A stretch of DNA of 64,000 nucleotides from an uncultured Allomuricauda sp. (GTDB lineage Bacteria; Bacteroidota; Bacteroidia; Flavobacteriales; Flavobacteriaceae). A model generated the notes under the pieces. It was not told the origin of the DNA, searched no databases, and saw only the letters and a list, made by a program, of their open reading frames with translations. The DNA lies in assembly GCF_947495325.1 (NCBI RefSeq), contig NZ_CANLYK010000001.1:1736001-1800000 (forward strand), read 5' to 3'. Below, piece after piece: positions 19,573 through 28,651 of the stretch; position 1 is the stretch's first letter, and every line of letters begins with the position of its first letter. Both the position numbers and the translations under genes were made by a program.

Positions 19573-19591
19573 TTGGTATCCCAAATACCAA
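19573..19591. promoter_or_regulatory. Candidate operator between GntR paralogue 2 and the rhamnose operon
   Basis: A perfect inverted repeat with arms TTGGTAT (19573-19579) and ATACCAA (19585-19591) and a 5-nt spacer. It sits 73 bp upstream of the GntR start and 264 bp upstream of the aldolase start. Size and symmetry suit a GntR dimer. Confidence 0.4.
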
Positions 19592-19855
19592 AATATCTGG
19601 TGTAACCTTTTGATAGTCTATTCCTATTTTGAATTAAGACCGACTTAAAGAGCTTAGAAAAAATTTATAATTATAACATTCTGGGTCAACATTGATAGTT
19701 TTTTATCAAGGATGGCCTGAAAATCCAAAAACCATAATATTAAAATTAACAATAACAGCATAGCACAGGATACAGTTTTATAATGGCAGTCATATATTAG
19801 CATCTTATACAAGGCAAAAAAGAGGACGATAATTTTTAAGTAGCCCAACCAAAGT

Positions 19856-21961
19856 ATGGAAGTAGTAAAGAAAAAATATCAATATGTTGATTACCTATGG
19901 GATAAAGAAAAAGCAGATCAACTTTCAGGAAATGAAGTTGAATTGTTCCTATACCGTTCCAATATCTTAGGAGCTGATTTAAGGATAACCAATTACGGAG
20001 GAGGGAATACCAGTTGTAAGACTTTTGAGATAGACCCTCTCACAAAAAATGAGGTTGAGGTAATGTGGGTCAAGGGCTCCGGGGGTGATATTGGTACCCT
20101 TACCAGGTCTGGAATTGCAGGTCTCTATGTAGAAAGACTACAAAATCTCAAGAAAGTATACAGGGGAATAGAGCATGAAGACGAAATGGTTGCCTTGTTT
20201 AACCATTGTATCTATGATCTGGATAGTAAGGCACCTTCTATAGATACCCCTTTGCATGGATTGTTACCTTTTAAACATATAGATCATCTGCATCCAGATG
20301 CTTTAATTGCTATTGCTGCCGCCGAAGATGGGGAACAAATCACTAAGGAGATATGGGGTGATTCCATGGGGTGGATTCCATGGCAAAGGCCTGGGTTTGA
20401 TCTCGGTTTACAGTTAGAGAACTGCCTGAACAACAACCCAGGAATTAGAGGTATAGTCTTGGGGAGCCATGGTTTATTTACCTGGGGAGATACTTCCTAT
20501 GAATGTTATGTAAACAGTCTTGAAGTTATTGAAAAAGCATCCGCTTACATTGCGGACAAAATAAAGTCAAATGGTGTTGTCTTTGGAGGGGAAAAAATTA
20601 CGGCTGCTCCTCCAGAAAAAAGGATTTCACAAGCCGCTCAAATTGCGCCTATTTTAAGAGGACTGTGTTCCCAGGAAAATAGGATGATAGGGCACTTTAC
20701 CGACTCGGAAGTAGTTTTGGAATTCATCAACAGTAATGATTTGGAACGCTTGGCTCCAATGGGCACATCTTGCCCGGATCACTTTCTTCGAACAAAAATA
20801 ATGCCCTTGGTAATTAATTTGACTTCTGATGAAGATTTGTCCAATACTGAGGAAATCATAGCAAAACTAAAACCGCAATTTGAAAATTACAGGGCTGACT
20901 ATGCCGCGTATTATGACAACTGCAAGCATGAGAATAGTCCTGCAATGCGCGATGCCAATCCCGTAGTTATAATTTATCCGGGCATTGGAATGTTCACTTT
21001 TGCAAAAAATAAGCAAACAGCACGTGTGGCCAATGAATTCTATTTAAATGCCATAAATGTAATGCGGGGTGCTGAAGCAATTTCAAAGTATACCGCACTT
21101 CCAAGACAAGAAGCTTTTAACATTGAATATTGGCTATTGGAAGAAGCCAAATTGCAACGAATGCCAAAGGAAAAGCCACTTTCAAGAAAAGTTGCCATTG
21201 TAACAGGTGCAACAGGTGGTATTGGTAAGGCAATTGTAGATAAGCTGGTCGCGGAGGGAGCAAATGTAGTACTTACAGATTTGGACAGCAATGTGCTTTC
21301 CGAAGCCCAAAAATCCTATAAAAAAGATGAAACTGCAACAGCGGTCTGCGATGTAACCAAAAGTGAATCGATTGAAGATGCCTATACTAAAGCTTGTATT
21401 GAATTTGGTGGGGTTGATATTATTGTACATTCTGCTGGATTGGCAATTTCCAAACCTTTGGAAGAAACCACAACTGATGATTGGACGTTACTACAAGATA
21501 TTTTGGTAAAGGGCCAATTTTTAATGGCAAAAAAAGGAGCTTCAATATTAAAGGCACAAGGCTTGGGAGGGGACATTATTCATATTGCCAGTAAGAATGG
21601 CATTGTCTCAGGTCCCAATAATGTTGCCTATGGAACTGCTAAGGCCGCCCAGCAACATATGACCCGTTTATTGGCTGCAGAATTGGGAAAACACCAAATA
21701 AGGGTAAATACGGTAAACCCGGATGGAGTTATTGTAGGAAGTAAAATTTGGGAAGGTGAATGGGCAGAAGGAAGGGCCAAGGCATATGGCATTTCCGTTG
21801 AAGAATTGCCCAAACATTATGCAAGCAGAAATCTTTTAAATGAAATCATTTTACCAAAAGATATTGCAAATGGCGTATATTCATTAGTAGCTATTTTGGA
21901 TAAAAGCACAGGAAACACCATTAATGTTGATGGTGGAATGGCAAATGCTTTTGTGCGATAA
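19856..21961 (+). CDS. Bifunctional L-rhamnulose-1-phosphate aldolase / L-lactaldehyde dehydrogenase (RhaEW type)
   Basis: A 701-residue fusion. Residues 1 to about 430 are a class II aldolase. Metal-ligand histidines are in TPLHGLLPFKHIDHLHP (121-137) and GSHGLFTWG (near 205). Residues from about 440 to 700 are a short-chain dehydrogenase with TGATGGIGKA, HSAG and YGTAK (catalytic Tyr/Lys). The family cleaves rhamnulose 1-phosphate to dihydroxyacetone phosphate and L-lactaldehyde, then oxidises the aldehyde to L-lactate. First gene of a tight four-gene operon with isomerase, kinase and permease, which fixes the assignment to rhamnose. Confidence 0.92.
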   Translation: MEVVKKKYQYVDYLWDKEKADQLSGNEVELFLYRSNILGADLRITNYGGGNTSCKTFEIDPLTKNEVEVMWVKGSGGDIGTLTRSGIAGLYVERLQNLKKVYRGIEHEDEMVALFNHCIYDLDSKAPSIDTPLHGLLPFKHIDHLHPDALIAIAAAEDGEQITKEIWGDSMGWIPWQRPGFDLGLQLENCLNNNPGIRGIVLGSHGLFTWGDTSYECYVNSLEVIEKASAYIADKIKSNGVVFGGEKITAAPPEKRISQAAQIAPILRGLCSQENRMIGHFTDSEVVLEFINSNDLERLAPMGTSCPDHFLRTKIMPLVINLTSDEDLSNTEEIIAKLKPQFENYRADYAAYYDNCKHENSPAMRDANPVVIIYPGIGMFTFAKNKQTARVANEFYLNAINVMRGAEAISKYTALPRQEAFNIEYWLLEEAKLQRMPKEKPLSRKVAIVTGATGGIGKAIVDKLVAEGANVVLTDLDSNVLSEAQKSYKKDETATAVCDVTKSESIEDAYTKACIEFGGVDIIVHSAGLAISKPLEETTTDDWTLLQDILVKGQFLMAKKGASILKAQGLGGDIIHIASKNGIVSGPNNVAYGTAKAAQQHMTRLLAAELGKHQIRVNTVNPDGVIVGSKIWEGEWAEGRAKAYGISVEELPKHYASRNLLNEIILPKDIANGVYSLVAILDKSTGNTINVDGGMANAFVR

Positions 21962-21973
21962 TCTAACGGTCAT

Positions 21974-23254
21974 ATGAAAATAGAAAAGCAACAAATTGCA
22001 TCGCTTAATAAAAGTAAAAAAGCTGAACATACTATTCAACTTGATTTTGCATTAAGCCAACTTAACGCAAAGGGAATAGATGGCCATGCCATTATTCAAA
22101 AAATAAAAGATTTTCAAGTAGCCATACCTAGTTGGGCACTAGGTGCCGGAGGAACAAGGTTTGGTAGATTCTCTTATGGAGGGGAACCTTCAAACTTACA
22201 TGAAAAACTTGATGATATTGGTGTTTTACATGCACTGACAAACACTGCTGGGTCAGTTTCCTTACATATTCCATGGGACACTCCCGAAGATTACGATGCT
22301 ACAAAACAAATAGCAGCCTCTCATAATATTACCTTTGATGCAGTTAATTCAAACACTTTTCAAGATCAAAAAGGTGCAGAGCTAAGCTATAAGTTCGGTT
22401 CACTCTCCAATAGTGAAGATGCCATTAGGAACCAATCAATCCAACACAATATAGAGGTTGCTAAAATTGGTGAAAAATTAGGTTCAAAAAGTCTTACGGT
22501 ATGGTTGGCAGATGGGGCAACTTTTCCAGGACAGAGCAATTTTCAAAAAGCACTACAAAACACTGAAAATAGTCTTAAGGAAATTTACAAAGAACTACCA
22601 TTGGATTGGAGGATGTTTATAGAATACAAACCATACGAGCCTAATTTTTACAGCACGGTTATACAAGATTGGGGCACCTCATTAATGCTTTCAAATAGCT
22701 GCGGAGACAGGGCTTTTTGTTTAGTTGATCTGGGGCATCACTTACCAAACACCAATATTGAGCAAATTGTAGCTACGTTGATGTTAAAGGACAAACTGGG
22801 TGGTTTTCACTTTAATGACAGTAAATACGGTGATGATGACCTAACTGTAGGTGCAATAAAACCCTATGCACTCTTTTTAATATTCAATGAGTTGGTCTAT
22901 GGAATGGCCAATAATGCAAATAATCCAGATTTAGCCTGGATGATAGATGCCAGTCATAATATCAAAGACCCCCTCGAAGATCTTATTCAATCTCTGGAAG
23001 CTATACTCATTGCCTATGCCCAAGCCCTTTTGGTAGATCAAGATACTTTAAGAGCAGCGCAACAGGACCATGATGTTGTAAAATGTCAGGAAATACTTCA
23101 AGATGCCTACCGAGCAGATGTTCGTCCTCTACTAAAAGAATCAAGGTTGCAGGCCGATGCAGCTATAGACCCTTTAGCTGTATACAGAGATTTAAAAGTA
23201 CGTGAAAACCTTATCAATAAAAGGGGTAATGATTCAATAGCATCAGGGCTTTAA
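21974..23254 (+). CDS. rhaI: L-rhamnose isomerase (RhaI, Pseudomonas stutzeri type)
   Basis: 426 residues, close to the roughly 430 of RhaI-type isomerases and unlike the E. coli RhaA type. It is a TIM-barrel xylose-isomerase-like fold. Likely metal and substrate ligands are in FIEYKPYEPNF (Glu), VDLGHHLPN (Asp/His), FHFNDSKYGDDDL (His, Asp) and MIDASHN (Asp). It converts L-rhamnose to L-rhamnulose. It starts 12 nt after the aldolase stop and 4 nt precede the kinase gene. Confidence 0.9.
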   Translation: MKIEKQQIASLNKSKKAEHTIQLDFALSQLNAKGIDGHAIIQKIKDFQVAIPSWALGAGGTRFGRFSYGGEPSNLHEKLDDIGVLHALTNTAGSVSLHIPWDTPEDYDATKQIAASHNITFDAVNSNTFQDQKGAELSYKFGSLSNSEDAIRNQSIQHNIEVAKIGEKLGSKSLTVWLADGATFPGQSNFQKALQNTENSLKEIYKELPLDWRMFIEYKPYEPNFYSTVIQDWGTSLMLSNSCGDRAFCLVDLGHHLPNTNIEQIVATLMLKDKLGGFHFNDSKYGDDDLTVGAIKPYALFLIFNELVYGMANNANNPDLAWMIDASHNIKDPLEDLIQSLEAILIAYAQALLVDQDTLRAAQQDHDVVKCQEILQDAYRADVRPLLKESRLQADAAIDPLAVYRDLKVRENLINKRGNDSIASGL

Positions 23255-23258
23255 TATC

Positions 23259-24632
23259 ATGAAAAAGGTAATTGCGGTTTTTGATATAGGTAAGACCAAT
23301 AAAAAATTCTTTCTTTTTGATGAAAATTATAAGAAGGTTTATCAAGAGTATCTTGTAATTGATGAAATTCAAGATGAAGATGGTTTTCCTACCGAAGATT
23401 TGAACAAACTGCAAAAATGGCTAAAGACATCCGTTGATAAAATACTGGAAACCAATCGTTTTGATGTACAAGCAATCAACTTTTCCACCTATGGGGCAAG
23501 TTTTGTGCATTTGGATGTAGATGGCAACGTGCTCACTCCGCTCTACAATTACCTAAAGCCACTTCCTAAAAAAATAGCTGATACGTTTGATACCGATTAT
23601 GACCAGACCACCGTATCCCAGGAAACCGGTTCTCCGGAGGCAGGTATGTTGAATTCGGGAATGCAATTATATTGGTTAAAACAGACCAAACCCGAATTGT
23701 ATAAAACCATAAAGTATTCACTGCATTTTCCGCAATACCTATCATTTTTATTTACGGGCAAACCAGTTGCCGAATTCACCAGTATAGGCTGTCATACCGC
23801 TTTATGGGATTATAGCAAAAGAGGATATCATAATTGGACAATAGAAGAGGGACTTTCAACTAAGTTTCCTGATATTTCGTCAGCGACCAAAAGCCACAGC
23901 TTTGATTATGGTGATAAAAAGATAAAAATTGGAACGGGTATACACGACAGTTCCGCAGCTCTGATTCCTTATATGTTATCTGAGAAAAAACCATTTATAT
24001 TGATTTCAACCGGCACATGGAGCATTACCCTTAATCCATTCAGTGTAAATGCACTGTCTTCCGATGATATTGAAAATAACTGTCTAAATTACCTGACCGT
24101 ACAAGGAAAACCAGTCCGTGCTACACGCTTTTTCTTAGGAAAGGAATATGGCCTTCAGGTAAAAAAGCTTGCTGCTATTTTCGATAAAAGCAAGACCTAT
24201 CACAAACGTATTAAATTTGATTTTGAGCTATATCAAAAATTAAGACAAAAAACACATCGTTTCTTCAAATTTGATGAAATTAGAATTGATAGCCATACAG
24301 AATTTTCAAATCAAGATTTAACAATTTTTAATTCTTTTGAAGAAGCCTATCATCAATTAATGCTGGAATTGGTCACCATTCAAGTGAAGACCATCAGATT
24401 GGCAATTGGCAATTCAAAAATTAAAAAAATCTACATTGATGGTGGCTTTGTTGACAATGACATTTTTATAAAATTGGTGGCTTTGAACTTTCCCGAACTT
24501 AAAGTTAGAACGACTAAATCTCCCCTTGGTTCAGCGCTTGGGGCTGCCATGGTCATTTCAGAAAAGGAACTCGAGAAAAATTTTCTAAAATCACATTATA
24601 AAATGCGAAAATTGAAAGTACCGCTAGAGTAA
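23259..24632 (+). CDS. rhaB: FGGY-family kinase, probable L-rhamnulokinase
   Basis: 457 residues of the FGGY fold. The N-terminal phosphate loop is DIGKTNKKFFLF, the middle ATP-binding region has ISTGTWSITL, and the C-terminal adenosine motif is YIDGGFVDN. Position between the rhamnose isomerase and the permease, 4 nt after rhaI, indicates phosphorylation of L-rhamnulose to rhamnulose 1-phosphate, the aldolase substrate. The FGGY signature alone would not distinguish it from fuculo- or xylulokinase. Confidence 0.85.
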   Translation: MKKVIAVFDIGKTNKKFFLFDENYKKVYQEYLVIDEIQDEDGFPTEDLNKLQKWLKTSVDKILETNRFDVQAINFSTYGASFVHLDVDGNVLTPLYNYLKPLPKKIADTFDTDYDQTTVSQETGSPEAGMLNSGMQLYWLKQTKPELYKTIKYSLHFPQYLSFLFTGKPVAEFTSIGCHTALWDYSKRGYHNWTIEEGLSTKFPDISSATKSHSFDYGDKKIKIGTGIHDSSAALIPYMLSEKKPFILISTGTWSITLNPFSVNALSSDDIENNCLNYLTVQGKPVRATRFFLGKEYGLQVKKLAAIFDKSKTYHKRIKFDFELYQKLRQKTHRFFKFDEIRIDSHTEFSNQDLTIFNSFEEAYHQLMLELVTIQVKTIRLAIGNSKIKKIYIDGGFVDNDIFIKLVALNFPELKVRTTKSPLGSALGAAMVISEKELEKNFLKSHYKMRKLKVPLE

Positions 24633-24669
24633 TACAACTAAAATATTGCCAATACTAAACAACCAAAAC

Positions 24670-26076
24670 ATGAGCGCACCAAACATTGAACAACAAGACA
24701 ACGAAGCTACTAGTACCGAGTTTGTAAGGCAACCAGTGCCAAAATCAAATTGGAAAAGCTGGAAAAGTTTTTTGGGAATGTACGCTGGCGAACATGCTGC
24801 CGGTACCGAATTTATGATCGGACCACTTTTTCTGACAGCCGGAGTCAGTGCTTTTGATTTGATTATTGGATTACTTATCGGAAATCTTATGGCTGTTTTG
24901 AGCTGGCGATTCCTAACAGCAGAAATAGCAGTAAAAAATAGATTGACCCTATATTACCATTTAGAAAAAATATGTGGTAAAAATCTTGTCACTGGCTACA
25001 ACCTTGCCAATGGGATACTTTTTTGTTTTTTGGCAGGCGCAATGATTACCGTATCCGCAACCGCTGTCGGTGTGCCATTTAATATGGAAATGCCAAAATT
25101 AACCGATACACTGCCCAATGGCATTACATGGATTATAATTGTAATAGCAATAGGATTGGTAATCTCCTTGGTAGCGGCAAAGGGTTACGACACAGTTTCA
25201 AAAGCTGCCAATTGGATGTCTCCGATAATTGTACTTGCATTTTTAGCATGTGGAATTGTTGCTCTCAATCAATTGGGGGTAAGCTCTTTTAAGGATTTTT
25301 GGAATATTTGGGGGCAAGGTTCAGAGCCATTCCCAGGACAAATAAAATTCACATTTTGGCATGTAGTTCTATGGTCATGGTTTGCCAACGCGGCCATGCA
25401 TATTGGAATGTCCGATCTTTCAGTATTTAGATTTGCCAAAAACGCCAAATCTGGTTGGACTACTGCTGCAGGTATGTACATTGGCCATTATATGGCTTGG
25501 ATTGCTGCAGCTTTACTTTATGCAGTGTATCTAAAAACTCCCGAAGCACAGGCCTTTTTAGGCAACGGTGAGGCTCCTCCAGTTGCACCGGGACCCTTGG
25601 CTTACAATGCAATAGGAATATTCGGTATTATTGCGGTCATACTTGCCGGATGGACAACGGCAAATCCAACGATTTATAGAGCTGGACTGGCCTTTCAGGC
25701 TATTTTGCCAAAAACATCGACTTTCTGGGTCACAATTCTTGCAGGTTCCATAGCAACCATTGCCGGTATTTTTCCAGCTTTTGCCATGAAATTACTCGGA
25801 TTTGTATCGCTTTATGGTTTTATCCTTGCACCAGTTGGAGCTATAATCGTTTTTGAACACTTCTTTGCAGACCGCTTTAACGTTGTTTCCTTTTATGCTG
25901 AAAAGAAAAAAATAAACTTCAACATTTCCGTTTTCCTTGCCTGGGGAATCAGTTTTGCTGTCTTTTATTTGGTATCATTAAAATTTGACATCTTTCTTTC
26001 ATTCTTAACATTACCTGCATGGCTCTGTTGCGGAATTATGTTTCTGATTTTTAGCAAATTTCTGCAAAAACAGTAG
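24670..26076 (+). CDS. NCS1-like (cytosine/purine permease family) transporter, candidate L-rhamnose importer
   Basis: About 468 residues from the ATG at 24670. An in-frame TTG 24 nt upstream is less likely. About 12 hydrophobic helices are visible. The first region, GEHAAGTEFMIGPLFLTAGVS, and the following amphipathic stretches resemble the NCS1 nucleobase:cation symporter family rather than the RhaT or MFS sugar permeases. It is the last gene of the rhamnose operon and the only transporter in it. Import of L-rhamnose by an unusual family is the simplest reading but is inferred from context. Confidence 0.82.
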   Translation: MSAPNIEQQDNEATSTEFVRQPVPKSNWKSWKSFLGMYAGEHAAGTEFMIGPLFLTAGVSAFDLIIGLLIGNLMAVLSWRFLTAEIAVKNRLTLYYHLEKICGKNLVTGYNLANGILFCFLAGAMITVSATAVGVPFNMEMPKLTDTLPNGITWIIIVIAIGLVISLVAAKGYDTVSKAANWMSPIIVLAFLACGIVALNQLGVSSFKDFWNIWGQGSEPFPGQIKFTFWHVVLWSWFANAAMHIGMSDLSVFRFAKNAKSGWTTAAGMYIGHYMAWIAAALLYAVYLKTPEAQAFLGNGEAPPVAPGPLAYNAIGIFGIIAVILAGWTTANPTIYRAGLAFQAILPKTSTFWVTILAGSIATIAGIFPAFAMKLLGFVSLYGFILAPVGAIIVFEHFFADRFNVVSFYAEKKKINFNISVFLAWGISFAVFYLVSLKFDIFLSFLTLPAWLCCGIMFLIFSKFLQKQ

Positions 26077-26162
26077 TTTTTAGAAGCTTGTTCATGAACG
26101 CGGTACCTTAGTAAACATCGAAAGAGAACACTTTGCGATATTCCTTTTTTTGAATTTGAATG

Positions 26163-26189
26163 GAACCTTAAAACTAATTTAAAAGGTTC
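26163..26189 (+). terminator. Hairpin after the rhamnose operon
   Basis: Arms GAACCTT (26163-26169) and AAGGTTC (26183-26189) enclose a 13-nt loop, and a T-rich but interrupted stretch follows. It lies 86 bp after the permease stop. Weak intrinsic terminator candidate. Confidence 0.35.
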
Positions 26190-26213
26190 TCAGATTATTT
26201 CTAATTTTAGGGA

Positions 26214-27575
26214 GTGTACACTATCATCGATATAGAGACCACCGGAAACGGTATCAAGGGCAACAAAATCACGGAAATTTCCATTTTCAAGTTTGATGGG
26301 GAACAAATTGTTGATGAATTTACCTCTTTGGTGAACCCGCTCTCTCCTATTCCCTATTTTATTACTGGGTTGACAGGCATCGATGATCAAATGGTACAAA
26401 ATGCCCCGGTCTTTAGCGAAATTGCCAACGCAATTTTAGAAATCACAAAAGACAGCATCTTTGTTGCTCACTCCGTAAACTTTGATTATGGAGTAATTAA
26501 AGAGGAATTTAGACGGATAAATCTTGATTTCACTAGAAAAAAACTTTGCACGGTTAGGTTGTCCCGTAAACTTATTCCGGGTCTACAGTCCTATAGTTTG
26601 GGAAAACTTTGCTCTGCAGTTCAAATTCCACTAGTTGATAGGCACCGAGCAAGGGGCGATGCCCATGCTACAGTTCTTCTTTTTCAAAAACTGCTAAATG
26701 CTCCAGAGGCTGATTCCATTATTCAAAAATCTTTGAATGCAAGAAGTCACGAGGCAACACTTCCCCCGCACTTATCTAAATCAGTTTTTGATGCTATTCC
26801 CTACAAGCCTGGTATTTACTATTTCAAAAATCAAAAAGATGAGATTATTTATGTGGGAAAGGCCATTAACCTTAAGAAAAGGGTACTAAGTCATTTTTAT
26901 GACAAAAGCACCAAGGAAACCCAAATGTGCCGTGAAACCGCACATATTGATTTTAAACTTTCAGGAAGTGAGCTTGTTGCGCTCCTAATGGAATCAGCTG
27001 AAATAAAAAAGCACTTCCCCTCATACAACCGCGCTCAAAAGCGTGTGGTAAAACAATATGCTATTTTTAGCTATGAGGACAGAAAGGGCATTGTACATCT
27101 TGCCTACAATACCATAAAAGGGGTTCCAAATCCCATAAAAGTGTTTTACAATCAAACCGATTGCAGAACATATTTGCATGAGGTATGCAGAACATTCTCG
27201 CTTTGTCCTAAATATTGTCACTTGCAGCAGACAAATTCAGCTTGTTCACATCATGAATTAAACTCTTGTGAGGGCATTTGTACTTCCCAAGAATCAGTAA
27301 CTGACTACAATCAAAAAGTGGAATCTGCTATCCTAGAAATGAAAAACATGCAATCTGGGGTAAGGATTATCAGAGAGAAAGGTCGAGATGCGAATGAAAA
27401 TGCAGTTGTACTTATTTCTGAAGGAATATATCGAGGATATGGATTTATAGATCAAGAACTGAAAGTTTCTTCAATTGAAGATATAGAAGCATTTATTATC
27501 CCTCAAAAAAACACCTTGGAAACCGAGCGTATTGTGGCCTCATTACTTCCAAAATTGGAATCATTTGTTCTTTAA
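26214..27575 (+). CDS. DnaQ-type exonuclease fused to a GIY-YIG nuclease domain
   Basis: 453 residues, apparently starting at a GTG (26214). Residues 1 to about 165 form a DEDDh exonuclease: DIETTG supplies Asp/Glu, HSVNFDYGVI the next Asp, and HRARGDAHAT the His/Asp. Residues about 195-280 are a GIY-YIG domain (KPGIYYFKNQKDEIIYVGKA, LKKRVLSHF), like UvrC and Cho. A cysteine-rich patch follows (LCPKYC, CSHHELNSCEGIC). The fusion resembles UvrC-like proteins of the exonuclease/Cho class and suggests DNA repair. It is monocistronic. Confidence 0.9.
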   Translation: MYTIIDIETTGNGIKGNKITEISIFKFDGEQIVDEFTSLVNPLSPIPYFITGLTGIDDQMVQNAPVFSEIANAILEITKDSIFVAHSVNFDYGVIKEEFRRINLDFTRKKLCTVRLSRKLIPGLQSYSLGKLCSAVQIPLVDRHRARGDAHATVLLFQKLLNAPEADSIIQKSLNARSHEATLPPHLSKSVFDAIPYKPGIYYFKNQKDEIIYVGKAINLKKRVLSHFYDKSTKETQMCRETAHIDFKLSGSELVALLMESAEIKKHFPSYNRAQKRVVKQYAIFSYEDRKGIVHLAYNTIKGVPNPIKVFYNQTDCRTYLHEVCRTFSLCPKYCHLQQTNSACSHHELNSCEGICTSQESVTDYNQKVESAILEMKNMQSGVRIIREKGRDANENAVVLISEGIYRGYGFIDQELKVSSIEDIEAFIIPQKNTLETERIVASLLPKLESFVL

Positions 27576-27589
27576 AGCACAAGGAAAAT

Positions 27590-27685
27590 TCACTTTTTTA
27601 TTTTCCGGTACATTTTGACCATAAAGACAATCCAAATCACAAAAATAAGGGCAACCACCAAAACGTAAGGAAGTATAATATCCAT
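27590..27685 (-). CDS. Possible 31-residue single-helix membrane peptide
   Basis: An ATG at 27685 opens a 31-codon frame ending in TGA at 27590. The product is a hydrophobic helix (LPYVLVVALIFVIWIVFMV) followed by a basic tail (KMYRKIKK). This is a common layout for tiny inner-membrane proteins. No family is recognised. It is convergent with the exonuclease gene. Confidence 0.4.
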   Translation of the reverse strand: MDIILPYVLVVALIFVIWIVFMVKMYRKIKK

Positions 27686-27721
27686 AACAAGTAGATTGAA
27701 GTTTTTATAAGCCCCTACACC

Positions 27722-27750
27722 AGAACCCTAGAAAAAGGTTCTTATTTTTT
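27722..27750 (+). terminator. Weak terminator hairpin
   Basis: Arms AGAACC (27722-27727) and GGTTCT (27737-27742) are followed by a run of six T within TATTTTTT. It may end transcripts from the exonuclease/GIY-YIG gene. Confidence 0.4.
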
Positions 27751-27874
27751 CCACCGGAAAAGAACGAACTAAAAACAAGAAGGTGATTTTTTGTTTCTAG
27801 ATACTCTAAATTAGTAAGAAATTAGATACGAAAGGTTAAGAAATTATGATTTTTTTAACTTTTCAAAAAAACAA

Positions 27875-28651
27875 TCATACTTTTAGCATTACTTTAAAAA
27901 TTTCCTCTGAATCTTTAAGATACTGAAAACCTGAATTCAAATCCCGTTGTGCAACAGAATAGGGATAAAAGGAAATAGGCTCTATGCAAACCATGTTTCT
28001 GACCTCAGTCCAACACATAAAGTGTCCAAAACCTTCGGTCTCTATAGTAAGCTCCTTTTTGTCCTTTAAGGTGATTGATGAACAATTTTCAACTTGAAAC
28101 GCCCTATCGCCAACAGCCAATACCTCATCCAGGGTAATCTCCCCATTATCTGAAACAATTAATGGCTGGTCAATATGAAGTTTAAAAGCAGGATGATATC
28201 CGAGCATAAAAGGCATATCCCGTTCGCCAGAAACCGTAAATGTGATTTCCAGTTCATTTTCATTTAAAGAAAAAGACTTTTGAAAACTAAAGGAATAAGG
28301 CCAAATCTGCCATTTTTTATTTGACTTTTTAGGGAACTTGGAATTCGCGATCATTGTTCCCGCTGAATATTCCTTTTTAAAAACAGCACTGGTATCATTC
28401 TGTGAAACCAATTGATATTCCAACTCACGAAGAATACCATGCTGATCTTGAATGGCATTACCTCCTTTGGGAACTTGTACTCTAAAATCGGTTTCGTTTA
28501 CTGGCCCTATAATAGGAAACATTTCCGTGTCCGAACTGCGCCAACCCGGACTCCCCTTTTGATGGATATATTCATGTGCATCAACCATAAAACTGACCAG
28601 TTCCCCTTGATCAATCTTTACGGAAAAATTATCTTTTTTTAGAAGTACCAT
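27875..28651 (-). CDS. Aldose 1-epimerase family protein (LacX-like)
   Basis: A 258-residue galactose-mutarotase-like beta-sandwich protein. The conserved GYHPAFKL segment carries the expected His, and CIEPISFYP supplies the C-terminal Glu. Short LacX/YeaD-like members act on aldoses or hexose 6-phosphates; the exact substrate cannot be told. Its ATG overlaps the stop codon of the peptidase gene upstream by one base, so the two are co-transcribed. Because the rhamnose operon lacks a mutarotase, a role with rhamnose is possible but unsupported. Confidence 0.85.
   Translation of the reverse strand: MVLLKKDNFSVKIDQGELVSFMVDAHEYIHQKGSPGWRSSDTEMFPIIGPVNETDFRVQVPKGGNAIQDQHGILRELEYQLVSQNDTSAVFKKEYSAGTMIANSKFPKKSNKKWQIWPYSFSFQKSFSLNENELEITFTVSGERDMPFMLGYHPAFKLHIDQPLIVSDNGEITLDEVLAVGDRAFQVENCSSITLKDKKELTIETEGFGHFMCWTEVRNMVCIEPISFYPYSVAQRDLNSGFQYLKDSEEIFKVMLKV

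Noticed and set aside
19654..19848. 64-codon hydrophobic minus-strand frame before the rhamnose operon
   Set aside because: It fills the promoter region of the operon, and hydrophobic codons are expected by chance in T-rich DNA.
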